Below are positions 1 through 7,940 of a stretch of 64,000 bases of DNA, one piece after another (within the stretch, counting starts at the first letter, position 1; each line of letters opens with the position of its first letter). The stretch is from positions 62,001-126,000 of the forward strand of contig JACQBW010000011.1 in assembly GCA_016194305.1 (NCBI GenBank), read 5' to 3'. Below the pieces are notes generated by a model. That model worked only from the letters and a program-made list of their open reading frames with translations, was not told where the DNA came from and did no database searches. The position numbers and the translations under genes are program-made. The DNA is from Nitrospirota bacterium (lineage in GTDB: Bacteria; Nitrospirota; Nitrospiria; JACQBW01).

Positions 1-1
1 T

Positions 2-493
2 TATCCGGCCTCCGAATCCGAAAAATTATGGGCCCTCTTTATGAAAATGGGCCAGGACGAAGGGATTATCCCGGTCGGCCTAGGGGCGAGAGATACGCTC
101 AGGCTAGAGATGGGCTATGCCCTCTATGGGCATGAACTGGGAGAGGATATTTCTCCCCTGGAGGCCGATTTGGCAAAATTCGTCTATTTTGACAAGCCCT
201 TTATTGGAAAAGAGTCTCTGCAGAAAATGCAGGAAAAAGAACTTTCGAGAATCTTAATCGGTTTCGAATTAAAGATAAAAAATGTTCCACGCCAGCATTG
301 CCGGCTTTTTCAGGGTGACCAGGAGATCGGCGAGGTCACCAGTGGAAATTTAACTCCCTCTGTTCAGAAAGGAATAGGGATGGCCTTTATCCAGACCTCC
401 TGGGCTCGCGAAGGGACCGAGTTTTCGGTTTTAATTCGAGACAAGAAGATTCCGGCGGTGGTAACCAAAAGGCCGTTTTACAAGAAGAAATAA
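2..493 (+). CDS. gcvT: Aminomethyltransferase GcvT (T-protein), 3' part
   Basis: This is the C-terminal part of the glycine cleavage T-protein; the 5' end lies outside the window and the frame is open from base 2. T-protein takes the aminomethyl group from lipoylated H-protein and forms 5,10-methylene-tetrahydrofolate plus ammonia. The family signature GLGARDTLRLEMGYALYGHEL is visible, split here as GLGARDTLRLE then GYALYGHEL, and the C-terminal barrel motif GEVTSGNLTPS follows. The gene ends 10 bases before gcvPA, so gcvT-gcvPA-gcvPB look like one operon. H-protein is not in the window and may lie upstream. Confidence 0.93.
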   Translation, partial: YPASESEKLWALFMKMGQDEGIIPVGLGARDTLRLEMGYALYGHELGEDISPLEADLAKFVYFDKPFIGKESLQKMQEKELSRILIGFELKIKNVPRQHCRLFQGDQEIGEVTSGNLTPSVQKGIGMAFIQTSWAREGTEFSVLIRDKKIPAVVTKRPFYKKK

Positions 494-503
494 AGGAAAA
501 ATC

Positions 504-1841
504 ATGTATACACCTCATACAGAAGAAGAGATCCAGTCGATGCTCCAAATCATCGGGATTCCATCGATGGAAGGACTTTTTGCAGACATACCAAAATCGG
601 TCCGATTAAACCGTATCCTTAAGACGGGCCGTCCCTTATCTGAACTTGAAATCCGTCAGGAGATGGGAGATTTGGTTCGGAAGAATTCACATTTGGAAGA
701 ATATACGTCTTTTCTCGGAGCCGGGTCCTACGATCATTATATTCCCGCGCTCATAGGACCCATTCTATTCCGATCGGAATTTTATACAGCCTATACCCCC
801 TATCAAGCGGAATTGAGCCAGGGAATGTTGCAGGCCATCTATGAGTATCAAACCGCGATCTGTGAGTTGACCGGAATGGAGGTAGCAAATGCCTCGCTTT
901 ATGATGGCGCGTCTGCTCTGGCCGAAGCTGTTTTGATGATGGTTCGAATAGGTAAAAAAAGATCAGAGATTCTGATTTCAAAAACAATCCATCCCTTTTA
1001 CCAGGATGTCGTCAGGACTTATTGCAAAGGGTTGGATCTTAAATTTATTGAGGTGGAATATCAGAATGGACAGGTTTCCCTCGATCAGGTCAAGAAACAA
1101 ATCACGGATAATACTGCGGGCCTGCTTCTTCAATATCCCAATTTCTTCGGTTGTTTGGAGGAGATTCCGGAACTCATTCAGCTTGCGCATGATAAAGGAG
1201 CGAAGGTGGCTGTATCGGTTGATCCGATCGCATTGGGAATACTCAACTCCCCGGGAGAGCTTGGAGCCGATATTATCGTGGGAGAGGGACAAGGCATGGG
1301 GAACAGCATGAGTCTTGGCGGCCCCTATGTCGGTTTCTTTGCCACCCGGACAGAATTTATCCGACAGCTTCCCGGGAGAATTGTTGGGGTCGCCCATGAC
1401 AAGGAGGGGAGGAGAGGATATACGTTAACGCTTCAGACGCGGGAACAACATATCAAGCGCGAGAGAGCCACTTCGAATATTTGTACGAATGAATCGCTAA
1501 ATGCCCTTGCCTCTCTTTTCTACATGGTGACGTTGGGAAAAAAGGGGCTTGCGGAAGTTGCACGGCAATCGACTCTCAAGGCGCACTTTCTTCAAGATGC
1601 GTTGAGCCGTATCCCCGGCGTTGCTATTCCCTGGAGTGCCCCTTTCTTTAAAGAGTTTGCCGTGAAACTCGATCGCAGTCCGAAAGAGATCAACGAAGCA
1701 TTATTAAAAGAGAGAATCATAGGCGGACTTGATCTGGGGCGGTATTATCCCGAATTAAAACAGCATTACCTTCTCTGTGTGACTGAAAAGAGAACAAAAT
1801 CGGAATTGGAGAGACTTGTCGCTCTGATTTCCAGGAGATAA
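504..1841 (+). CDS. gcvPA: Glycine dehydrogenase (decarboxylating) subunit 1, GcvPA
   Basis: This is the N-terminal half of a split P-protein, 445 residues, the usual length. With GcvPB it decarboxylates glycine using pyridoxal phosphate and passes the aminomethyl group to lipoyl H-protein. The family signature is clear: PHTEEEIQSML at the start, GAGSYDHYIPALI near residue 73, and the segment AYTPYQAELSQGMLQ followed by NASLYDGASALAEA. The PLP lysine sits in subunit 2, as expected for this fold. The ATG at 504 follows a purine-rich AAAGGAAAAATC ribosome binding region. gcvPB starts 12 bases downstream. Confidence 0.95.
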   Translation: MYTPHTEEEIQSMLQIIGIPSMEGLFADIPKSVRLNRILKTGRPLSELEIRQEMGDLVRKNSHLEEYTSFLGAGSYDHYIPALIGPILFRSEFYTAYTPYQAELSQGMLQAIYEYQTAICELTGMEVANASLYDGASALAEAVLMMVRIGKKRSEILISKTIHPFYQDVVRTYCKGLDLKFIEVEYQNGQVSLDQVKKQITDNTAGLLLQYPNFFGCLEEIPELIQLAHDKGAKVAVSVDPIALGILNSPGELGADIIVGEGQGMGNSMSLGGPYVGFFATRTEFIRQLPGRIVGVAHDKEGRRGYTLTLQTREQHIKRERATSNICTNESLNALASLFYMVTLGKKGLAEVARQSTLKAHFLQDALSRIPGVAIPWSAPFFKEFAVKLDRSPKEINEALLKERIIGGLDLGRYYPELKQHYLLCVTEKRTKSELERLVALISRR

Positions 1842-1853
1842 GGAGTTTATTAT

Positions 1854-3314
1854 TTGGCAGAAGCAAAACGAGATAAATTAATTTTTGAAAAAAGTGTATC
1901 AGGACGAAAGGCTTATGCCCTTCCCCCCCTGGATGTACCGGAATCCTCCTTAGAATCGCTGTTTCCGTCAAAGTTCCTTAGAAAAGAGCCGCCCGGCCTT
2001 CCGGAAGTCAGTGAGCTCGACCTGGTGCGCCACTATGTCAAACTTTCTCAAAAAAATTTTTCAATCGATTCCGGTTTTTATCCTCTCGGGTCCTGTACCA
2101 TGAAGTACAATCCGAAAATAAATGACGAAATCGCGAGACTTCCTGGCTTGGCAGCCCTCCACCCGCTCCAGCCAGAGGAGACCCTTCAAGGAGCGTTAGG
2201 ACTTCTTTATGCGCTCGAAGAGCTTTTAAAAGAGATACTTGGATTTGACCGGATTTCCTTTCAACCGGTGGCCGGTGCACAGGGTGAGATGGTCGGCCTG
2301 ATGATGATCCGCGCTTATCTTCAATCGAAAGGGGAGAACCGCCACAAAGTGTTGATTCCCGATTCAGCCCATGGCACGAACCCGGCAAGCGCCATGCTCG
2401 CCGGATTCGAAGTGGAAGAAATCCGGTCCAATAGCCAGGGATTGATCGATCTGGATGATTTAAAAAAACATATGGACCGGGATTGCGCTGCGCTGATGCT
2501 GACCAATCCCAATACGTTGGGGCTCTTTGAAAAAGATATCATCGATATCTCGAAGGTGGTTCATGAGGCAGGTGGCCTGATGTACATGGATGGGGCAAAT
2601 TTAAACGCACTTCTTGGTTTGGTACGTCCCGGTGACATGGGGTTTGACGTCGTGCATTCCAATCTTCATAAAACTTTTTCAACACCCCATGGTGGCGGGG
2701 GACCGGGAGCCGGGGCCGTCGCCGTCAAGGCATTTCTCGCCCCCTTTCTTCCGAAGCCGACGATTGAAAAGAAGGGGGAACGCTATGTCCTAGACGACAA
2801 CCGGCCCGATTCAATCGGAAAAGTGAGCACATTCTACGGAAATTTTGGAAATCTGGTCCGGGCCTATGTCTATATCCGGTCCAATGGGGCAGAGGGTTTG
2901 GCCAGGATCAGCCAAATGGCCATCCTCAATGCAAATTATGTCCGGTCAAAACTGGAGAAGGTTTTAAAAGTGGCTCAAGACCGGATCTGCATGCACGAGG
3001 TCGTATTTAGCGCGAAAAAATTTAAATCGAGAGAGATTCACGCCCGCGATATCTGCAAAAGACTAATGGACTATGGATTCCACCCCCCAACGGTCTATTT
3101 TCCTCTCATTGTCGAAGAAGCTCTGATGATCGAGCCGACTGAAACGGAATCTAAAGAGACCTTGGATTCCTTTTGTGATGCGCTCATCTCTATTTCGAAA
3201 GAGATTGAGTTGAATCCGGAACTTCTACTGAATGCGCCTTTCACCACCCCGGTCGGCCGGCTGGACGAGACCGAAGCGGTCAAAAAACTCAATGTCAGAT
3301 GGAAGAAAGGCTGA
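1854..3314 (+). CDS. gcvPB: Glycine dehydrogenase (decarboxylating) subunit 2, GcvPB
   Basis: This is the PLP-carrying half of the split P-protein, 486 residues. The PLP-binding lysine should be Lys273 in the motif HSNLHKTFSTPHGGGGPG; HGTNPASA (about residues 173-180) and YPLGSCTMKYNPK (about 76-88) are further family signatures. I chose a TTG start at 1854 because AAGGAG lies about 8 bases upstream and no ATG occurs before the conserved region begins (FEKSVSGRKAYALPP). It completes the gcvT-PA-PB operon. The split form is common in Gram-positive bacteria, archaea and several deep lineages, unlike the fused P-protein of most proteobacteria. Confidence 0.95.
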   Translation: MAEAKRDKLIFEKSVSGRKAYALPPLDVPESSLESLFPSKFLRKEPPGLPEVSELDLVRHYVKLSQKNFSIDSGFYPLGSCTMKYNPKINDEIARLPGLAALHPLQPEETLQGALGLLYALEELLKEILGFDRISFQPVAGAQGEMVGLMMIRAYLQSKGENRHKVLIPDSAHGTNPASAMLAGFEVEEIRSNSQGLIDLDDLKKHMDRDCAALMLTNPNTLGLFEKDIIDISKVVHEAGGLMYMDGANLNALLGLVRPGDMGFDVVHSNLHKTFSTPHGGGGPGAGAVAVKAFLAPFLPKPTIEKKGERYVLDDNRPDSIGKVSTFYGNFGNLVRAYVYIRSNGAEGLARISQMAILNANYVRSKLEKVLKVAQDRICMHEVVFSAKKFKSREIHARDICKRLMDYGFHPPTVYFPLIVEEALMIEPTETESKETLDSFCDALISISKEIELNPELLLNAPFTTPVGRLDETEAVKKLNVRWKKG

Positions 3315-3329
3315 TAAAAAAAGGAATTC

Positions 3330-3644
3330 ATGAAGTCTATTGGAATTTTATTGAGCCTTTTGGTCAGTGCAGTTGTCATATATTTGACATTGCAGAATGT
3401 CCGTTCGAGTAGTCAAAGCGTTGATCCATTGGGTTTAGTCGTACCGATCGAAAAGGCAAAAAAGGTTCAGTCGGCAATCGATCTTTCAGCCGTTCAGACG
3501 GCAGTGCAAAATTACCAGGCCCAGCAAGGGAGTTTTCCCAAAAGCCTCTCCGAACTGGTTAGTTCCGGGCTCCTGACCGAATCGCAATTAAAAGGGCTCG
3601 AGTACGATTCAGAGACCGGTAAGGTTACGTCGCGATCAGAATAA
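3330..3644 (+). CDS. Small membrane-anchored protein with pseudopilin-like C-terminus
   Basis: A 104-residue protein of unknown function. An N-terminal hydrophobic segment (about residues 4-22) looks like a signal anchor, and no prepilin GFTLIE motif is present. Residues 57-90 read AVQTAVQNYQAQQGSFPKSL and continue SELVSSGLL, which resembles the conserved mature part of GspG-type pseudopilins (a helix, then YPxSLxxLV). AAAGGAATTC directly precedes the ATG, and the gene starts 15 bases after gcvPB, so it may be cotranscribed with the gcv genes although no link to glycine metabolism is apparent. It is a confident gene of unknown role; the pseudopilin resemblance is by eye. Confidence 0.75.
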   Translation: MKSIGILLSLLVSAVVIYLTLQNVRSSSQSVDPLGLVVPIEKAKKVQSAIDLSAVQTAVQNYQAQQGSFPKSLSELVSSGLLTESQLKGLEYDSETGKVTSRSE

Positions 3645-3734
3645 TTCCCGAATGCCGAAAGCCTCTATTTCGCCAGTTTGGGTTCCATCAGCTATAATGA
3701 CATATAGGCCATAAATAGAGAAGGGCTTGATTCC

Positions 3735-5402
3735 ATGCTCAATTTTGATTTAATTATTGTCGGCGCAGGACTTTCTGGAATGAGAGCGGCCCTTGCAGCG
3801 GAACCGTCATTAAATGTCGCGCTAATTTCTAAAGTTCATCCGGTTCGAAGCCATTCCGTCGCTGCTCAAGGTGGAATTAATGGGGCGTTGAGTCCAAACG
3901 ATTCCTGGGAAAGCCATGCGTTTGATACGATTAAGGGGAGCGACTATCTTGGCGATCAGGATGCCATTGAAACCATGTGTCAGGAGGCTCCGGCTGAAAT
4001 TCTCGAGATGGAAAAAAGAGGTGTCATTTTTAGCCGGGACGAGCAGGGGAATATCGCCCAAAGGCCTTTTGGAGGCGCTGGGTACCCTCGTACAGCCTAT
4101 GCGCAGGATCGGACTGGCCATGCCATGCTCCATGCGCTTTATGAACAGATATTAAAAAGGAAAATTAAGGTATTTGAAGAGTGGTATGTGACTTCCCTGG
4201 TGGTTGAAACGGGAATTTGCCGTGGCATCCTTGTACTAAATATCCTGACGGGCGAACTGGAGATGATCGGAGCCAAAGCGGTCATTCTCGCAACGGGCGG
4301 ATATGGCAGGGTCTATTCAATCAGTACCAATGCAGTGATCAATACGGGGGACGGGATGAGTCTTGCCTATCGTTCGGGAGCTCCCCTGATGGATATGGAA
4401 TTTGTACAGTTTCATCCGACTACGCTCAAAAAAAGCGGAATTCTGATTACGGAAGGGGCTCGCGGTGAAGGGGGATTTCTCATCAATTCTCTTGGAGAAC
4501 GATTTATGGCCAAGTATGCCCCCAATGCCCTGGAGTTGGCAAGTCGCGATGTGGTCTCAAGAGCAGAAGGCGAAGAAATCGAGGAGGGAAGAGGGATTGA
4601 CGGATGCGTCCTCCTTGATTTACGTCATTTGGGAAGGGAGAAAATCCTGGAACGATTGCCCCAGATTCGTAGTCTGTCGATTAGTTTCGCAGGAATCGAT
4701 CCGATAGAAGCTCCGATTCCGATCCGTCCGGGGGCGCATTATTCCATGGGAGGGATCAAGACGAATGTCTGGGGAGAAACTGAAATTGCAGGTCTTTTTG
4801 CGTCAGGTGAATGCGCCTGCGTGAGTGTGCATGGTGCAAACCGGCTTGGCGGAAATTCTCTTCTGGACACTTTGATTTTTGGAAAAAGGAGCGGACTTCG
4901 GGCATCGGAGTATATTCAAAAATCGGCCCCACCTCCCCCTTCAGTTCAGTTCTTTGATCGGGAAAAGCAGCGATTGAACCGTTTGAAAGGGAGAAAAGCG
5001 GGTGAAAAAATCTGGACGATCAAAACAGACCTTGGCAATCTGATGGGCAGCCATGTCGGAGTCTTCCGCTTTAAAGAAAAACTGGAAGAAGCCGGACAGA
5101 TGATTCGTCAATTGAAATTGCGTTACCAGGATATCGCCATTCACGATAAAGGAAACATCTTTAATACGGAATTGATCGCCGCGCTGGAACTCGGATCAAT
5201 CCTGGACCTGGCGGAAGTCATTGTAAAAGGGGCCCTGGGACGGGAAGAATCGAGAGGAGCGCACTTCCGAAGGGATTTCCCTAAGCGAAACGATCAGGAA
5301 TGGCTTAAACATACGCTGGTTTACTACCATGAGGAGACCCCTCGAATAGAATATGCGCCGGTCACCTTGACCAAATATCCTCCCAAAGAGAGGACCTATT
5401 AA
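3735..5402 (+). CDS. sdhA: Succinate dehydrogenase/fumarate reductase flavoprotein subunit
   Basis: The 555-residue FAD-binding catalytic subunit interconverts succinate and fumarate. The Rossmann motif is GAGLSG at residues 10-15. The expected covalent FAD histidine is His40 in [15 protein letters not shown]. The active-site region includes FVQFHPTTL and [10 protein letters not shown]. It overlaps sdhB by one base (TAATG) and begins a three-gene unit sdhA-sdhB-sdhE. The direction of the reaction cannot be read from sequence. Confidence in the family is very high. Confidence 0.93.
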   Translation: MLNFDLIIVGAGLSGMRAALAAEPSLNVALISKVHPVRSHSVAAQGGINGALSPNDSWESHAFDTIKGSDYLGDQDAIETMCQEAPAEILEMEKRGVIFSRDEQGNIAQRPFGGAGYPRTAYAQDRTGHAMLHALYEQILKRKIKVFEEWYVTSLVVETGICRGILVLNILTGELEMIGAKAVILATGGYGRVYSISTNAVINTGDGMSLAYRSGAPLMDMEFVQFHPTTLKKSGILITEGARGEGGFLINSLGERFMAKYAPNALELASRDVVSRAEGEEIEEGRGIDGCVLLDLRHLGREKILERLPQIRSLSISFAGIDPIEAPIPIRPGAHYSMGGIKTNVWGETEIAGLFASGECACVSVHGANRLGGNSLLDTLIFGKRSGLRASEYIQKSAPPPPSVQFFDREKQRLNRLKGRKAGEKIWTIKTDLGNLMGSHVGVFRFKEKLEEAGQMIRQLKLRYQDIAIHDKGNIFNTELIAALELGSILDLAEVIVKGALGREESRGAHFRRDFPKRNDQEWLKHTLVYYHEETPRIEYAPVTLTKYPPKERTY

Positions 5403-6358
5403 TGCGAATACGTCTCAGTATTAAACGATTCCATCCGGAAATTGACCGTGAGCCTCAGTTCAAAGAATATTTTCTGGAGATTCGTCCCGATTTAACCGTA
5501 TTGGAACTGTTGATTCAACTTAAAGAAGAAGAGGAGGGGGGACTGGCCTTCCGTTATTCTTGCCGGAGTTCGATCTGCGGTTCCTGTGCCATGCGGATTA
5601 ACGGAAGTGAAAAACTCGCCTGCCAAACTTCTGTGAGGGAGGAGTATGAAAAATACGAAAGCCTCCGAATAGAACCTCTTGCGAACAGCGCGGTGATCAA
5701 AGACCTTGTGGTCGATATGAAACCCTTCTGGGAAAAGGTAACTGAAATTACTCCCTGGCTCCATCCTGATTCAAAATCTGGCACTGGAAAGGCCAAAGGA
5801 GTATTTACCCAGGAAGCCTACCAGGCGCTCCACAATGTGGACGCCTGTATCTTATGTGGGGCCTGTGTCTCTTCCTGTAATTCCTTGGAGGTTTCCAGGG
5901 GTTTTGTCGGTCCCGCGGCGCTGGCAAAAGCGTATCGGTTTATAGCCGATCCGAGGGAATCGGATCAGGAAAAAAGAGAACGTCTGGAAGCGCTGATACT
6001 GCCGGATGGTATTTGGGACTGTGTGAGATGTAATTTTTGCGTCGAGGTCTGCCCGAAAGATGTTAAACCCATGGAGGCAATCGTGCGATTGAGGCGGGAA
6101 GCGATCAAAGCAGGGATGGCCGACTCTCCGGGCGGTCGGCATATTACCGCGTTTGTGGAGATCGTTAAAAAAGAGGGGAGATTGAACGAAGCCCAACAGC
6201 CGATGAGAATGCTCTGGAAATCCCCCCGACTTCTTCTTCAAGCGATGCCGGTCGGTTTAAGAATGGGATTGAAAGGAAAGCTTCCTTTTCTCTGGCACTT
6301 GCCGATCAAGGGAATCAAACAGATTCGAAAGATTTTCAAATCCCGGGGGTATCAATGA
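5402..6358 (+). CDS. sdhB: Succinate dehydrogenase/fumarate reductase iron-sulfur subunit
   Basis: The 318-residue iron-sulfur subunit carries electrons from FAD. The [2Fe-2S] ligands are Cys54, Cys59, Cys62 and Cys74. Two further cysteine clusters, CILCGACVSSC and CVRCNFCVEVCP, provide the 4Fe-4S and 3Fe-4S type sites. The protein is longer than the usual 230-250 residues: after the last cluster there is a basic tail of about 90 residues, ending KGIKQIRKIFKSRG, that may mediate contact with the next subunit. The ATG overlaps the sdhA stop, and the 3' end overlaps the following gene (ATGA), so the three are translationally coupled. Confidence 0.93.
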   Translation: MRIRLSIKRFHPEIDREPQFKEYFLEIRPDLTVLELLIQLKEEEEGGLAFRYSCRSSICGSCAMRINGSEKLACQTSVREEYEKYESLRIEPLANSAVIKDLVVDMKPFWEKVTEITPWLHPDSKSGTGKAKGVFTQEAYQALHNVDACILCGACVSSCNSLEVSRGFVGPAALAKAYRFIADPRESDQEKRERLEALILPDGIWDCVRCNFCVEVCPKDVKPMEAIVRLRREAIKAGMADSPGGRHITAFVEIVKKEGRLNEAQQPMRMLWKSPRLLLQAMPVGLRMGLKGKLPFLWHLPIKGIKQIRKIFKSRGYQ

Positions 6359-7227
6359 AATACGCATTTTACACAGGCTGTGCAGCCAAAGGTGCCACGC
6401 CTGAACTTTATGTCTCAACCCTTTTGGTTGCAGAAAGACTCGGAATCGAACTGGTCGAACTGAGGTCAGCTGCTTGCTGCGGAGCAGGCGTTATTACCGA
6501 AGCGGATCCGGAACTGGCTGTTGCACTGAACGCCCGGACCTTTGCGATGGCAGAAGCGGAAGGTCTTGATATCATGACCATCTGCGGAACCTGTCAGGGG
6601 GTCATGTCCCAAATGAATAAACAGCTGACTGATGATCCGGGACTTTTAAAAAGAATCAATCTCTTCCTTGAAAAGGAGGGGCTTCATTATAGCGGGAAAG
6701 TGAAAGTGAAACATTTTCTCTGGATCCTGCTGGATGATATTGGAATGGAATTATTAAAAGAAAAAGTGACGACACCGTTAAAAAAACTCCAAATTGCGCC
6801 ATTTTATGGATGTTATATATTAAGGCCCTCCAGTGCGTTAGGTTACGATGATCCGAATAATCCATCATCGCTGGAAACCGTGATCGAAGCATTGGGGGGA
6901 GAAGCGGTAGAGTACGAAGGGAGAAATAAATGTTGCGGTTTTCCGGTTATCCTGGAAAATCCGGGTCTTGGATTGGCCATGACGGGAAAACGGCTTGGAG
7001 AGGCCAAGAGCGCGCATGCTGATGTCATGGTCACCCCATGTCCGCTTTGCCACATGAACCTCGATCTTCAGCAGGAACGGGCCGAGAAACATCTCAGTCA
7101 ATCATTTGATATGCCGGTTCTCCATCTTCCTCAATTGGTGGGTTTGGCGATGGGATTTTCTCCGGTGGCCATGCAGATGATGCGCCATTTTATTCCCCTC
7201 GATTCCCTTGTGGCCAAGCTGAAATAA
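6355..7227 (+). CDS. CCG-domain subunit of succinate dehydrogenase (SdhE/HdrB-like)
   Basis: A 290-residue protein with two cysteine-rich CCG domains of the heterodisulfide reductase HdrB type. The first domain shows CAAKG, SAACCGAGV and CGTCQG; the second shows GCYIL, NKCCGFPV and CPLCHMN. In this family the domains bind unusual iron-sulfur clusters. In type-E succinate:quinone or fumarate reductases this subunit replaces the usual haem-b membrane anchor SdhC/D. No transmembrane segment is visible, and no anchor gene follows, so membrane attachment would have to be monotopic. It overlaps sdhB by four bases (ATGA). Confidence 0.88.
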   Translation: MKYAFYTGCAAKGATPELYVSTLLVAERLGIELVELRSAACCGAGVITEADPELAVALNARTFAMAEAEGLDIMTICGTCQGVMSQMNKQLTDDPGLLKRINLFLEKEGLHYSGKVKVKHFLWILLDDIGMELLKEKVTTPLKKLQIAPFYGCYILRPSSALGYDDPNNPSSLETVIEALGGEAVEYEGRNKCCGFPVILENPGLGLAMTGKRLGEAKSAHADVMVTPCPLCHMNLDLQQERAEKHLSQSFDMPVLHLPQLVGLAMGFSPVAMQMMRHFIPLDSLVAKLK

Positions 7228-7254
7228 ACAAGTCATTCCTCCATCTCGCCTGGT

Positions 7255-7689
7255 TTACAGCTCTTCGACGATTTTCAGAAGATCGTAATCGGTCAGAATG
7301 CCGACCAGTTTTCCATTATCGACGACTGGCAGACAGCCAATCTTTTGGGTGCGCATGAGACGTGCGGCATCTTGAATACTGGAGGAGGAACTGATAGAGG
7401 TGACCGGACTATGCATAACGGCCTGAAGAGGAATCGTACGTAATTTTTCAGCTCGTTCAAAAGTAGAAATATGGTCTCCGACTGATGATACGGAGGCGGC
7501 AAGAAGGTCACGATGACTCACCATTCCCACCAGTTCCTCCTTCTCGTTCACAACGGGAACGTGACGGCAATGTGCCCAATCCATCAGTTCCTTCACCACG
7601 ATTAATTTCCTGTCAGATTTTATGGTAAAAACCTTTTTCGACATATATAAAAAAACAGACTGAAAAGTTGAAGTTTGGAGCATTGCCAT
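7255..7689 (-). CDS. Tandem CBS-domain protein
   Basis: A 144-residue protein made of two CBS domains. Domain 1 covers roughly residues 14-75 (HVPVVNEKEELVGMVSHRDL) and domain 2 roughly 85-142 (CLPVVDNGKLVGILTDYDLL). CBS pairs form a Bateman module that binds adenine nucleotides such as AMP, ATP or S-adenosylmethionine and regulates a partner. No catalytic domain is attached, so it probably acts in trans as an energy or redox sensor. GAGGAGGAAAAGG precedes the start. It is convergent with the sdh operon, with 27 bases between stops. Confidence 0.9.
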   Translation of the reverse strand: MAMLQTSTFQSVFLYMSKKVFTIKSDRKLIVVKELMDWAHCRHVPVVNEKEELVGMVSHRDLLAASVSSVGDHISTFERAEKLRTIPLQAVMHSPVTSISSSSSIQDAARLMRTQKIGCLPVVDNGKLVGILTDYDLLKIVEEL

Positions 7690-7732
7690 ATTCCTTTTCC
7701 TCCTCTATTAGAGATTCCGAGTGAACAGTTTA

Positions 7733-7761
7733 AAGTTAGCTCAAAAACTTGAATTGGTCAA
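7733..7761 (-). promoter_or_regulatory. Predicted sigma-70 promoter of the CBS gene
   Basis: Read on the minus strand, TTGACC is followed after 17 bases by TAACTT, and then by GAGGAGG and the ATG at 7689. The -35 box is 5/6 to consensus and the -10 box is weak. The placement is by eye only. Confidence 0.45.
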
Positions 7762-7830
7762 ACGAGACTGGATTGACAAGAGGCGGCGTGATAGACAGTC
7801 AATATTCATGGTAATACGTTAGATTCGCAA

Positions 7831-7857
7831 GATGTCGCAGAATTTTTTTGCGACATC
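7831..7857. repeat. Perfect 9-bp inverted repeat between CBS and CARDB genes
   Basis: GATGTCGCA at 7831-7839 and TGCGACATC at 7849-7857 are exact complements separated by nine mostly T bases. It lies downstream of the minus-strand CARDB gene and upstream of the CBS gene. No T-run follows on either strand, so it is not a standard terminator. An operator or RNA-processing hairpin is possible. Confidence 0.5.
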
Positions 7858-7940
7858 CCTTTTCGCGGTTTGATGGAAGGAAACAAGTTTTATATCCAGG
7901 GGTATCAAAAAAATGGTTTAAGCTTGTCGAAGTGCAGGTA

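Noticed and set aside
3662-3721. CTCTATTT and AAATAGAG inverted repeat before sdhA
   Set aside because: The arms are 8 bp with 44 bases between, and no T-run or known operator pattern is present; chance is a fair explanation.
5852-6241. Long antisense reading frame (129 codons) opposite sdhB
   Set aside because: It lies wholly inside a gene with clear iron-sulfur motifs; no start signal or family pattern supports it.
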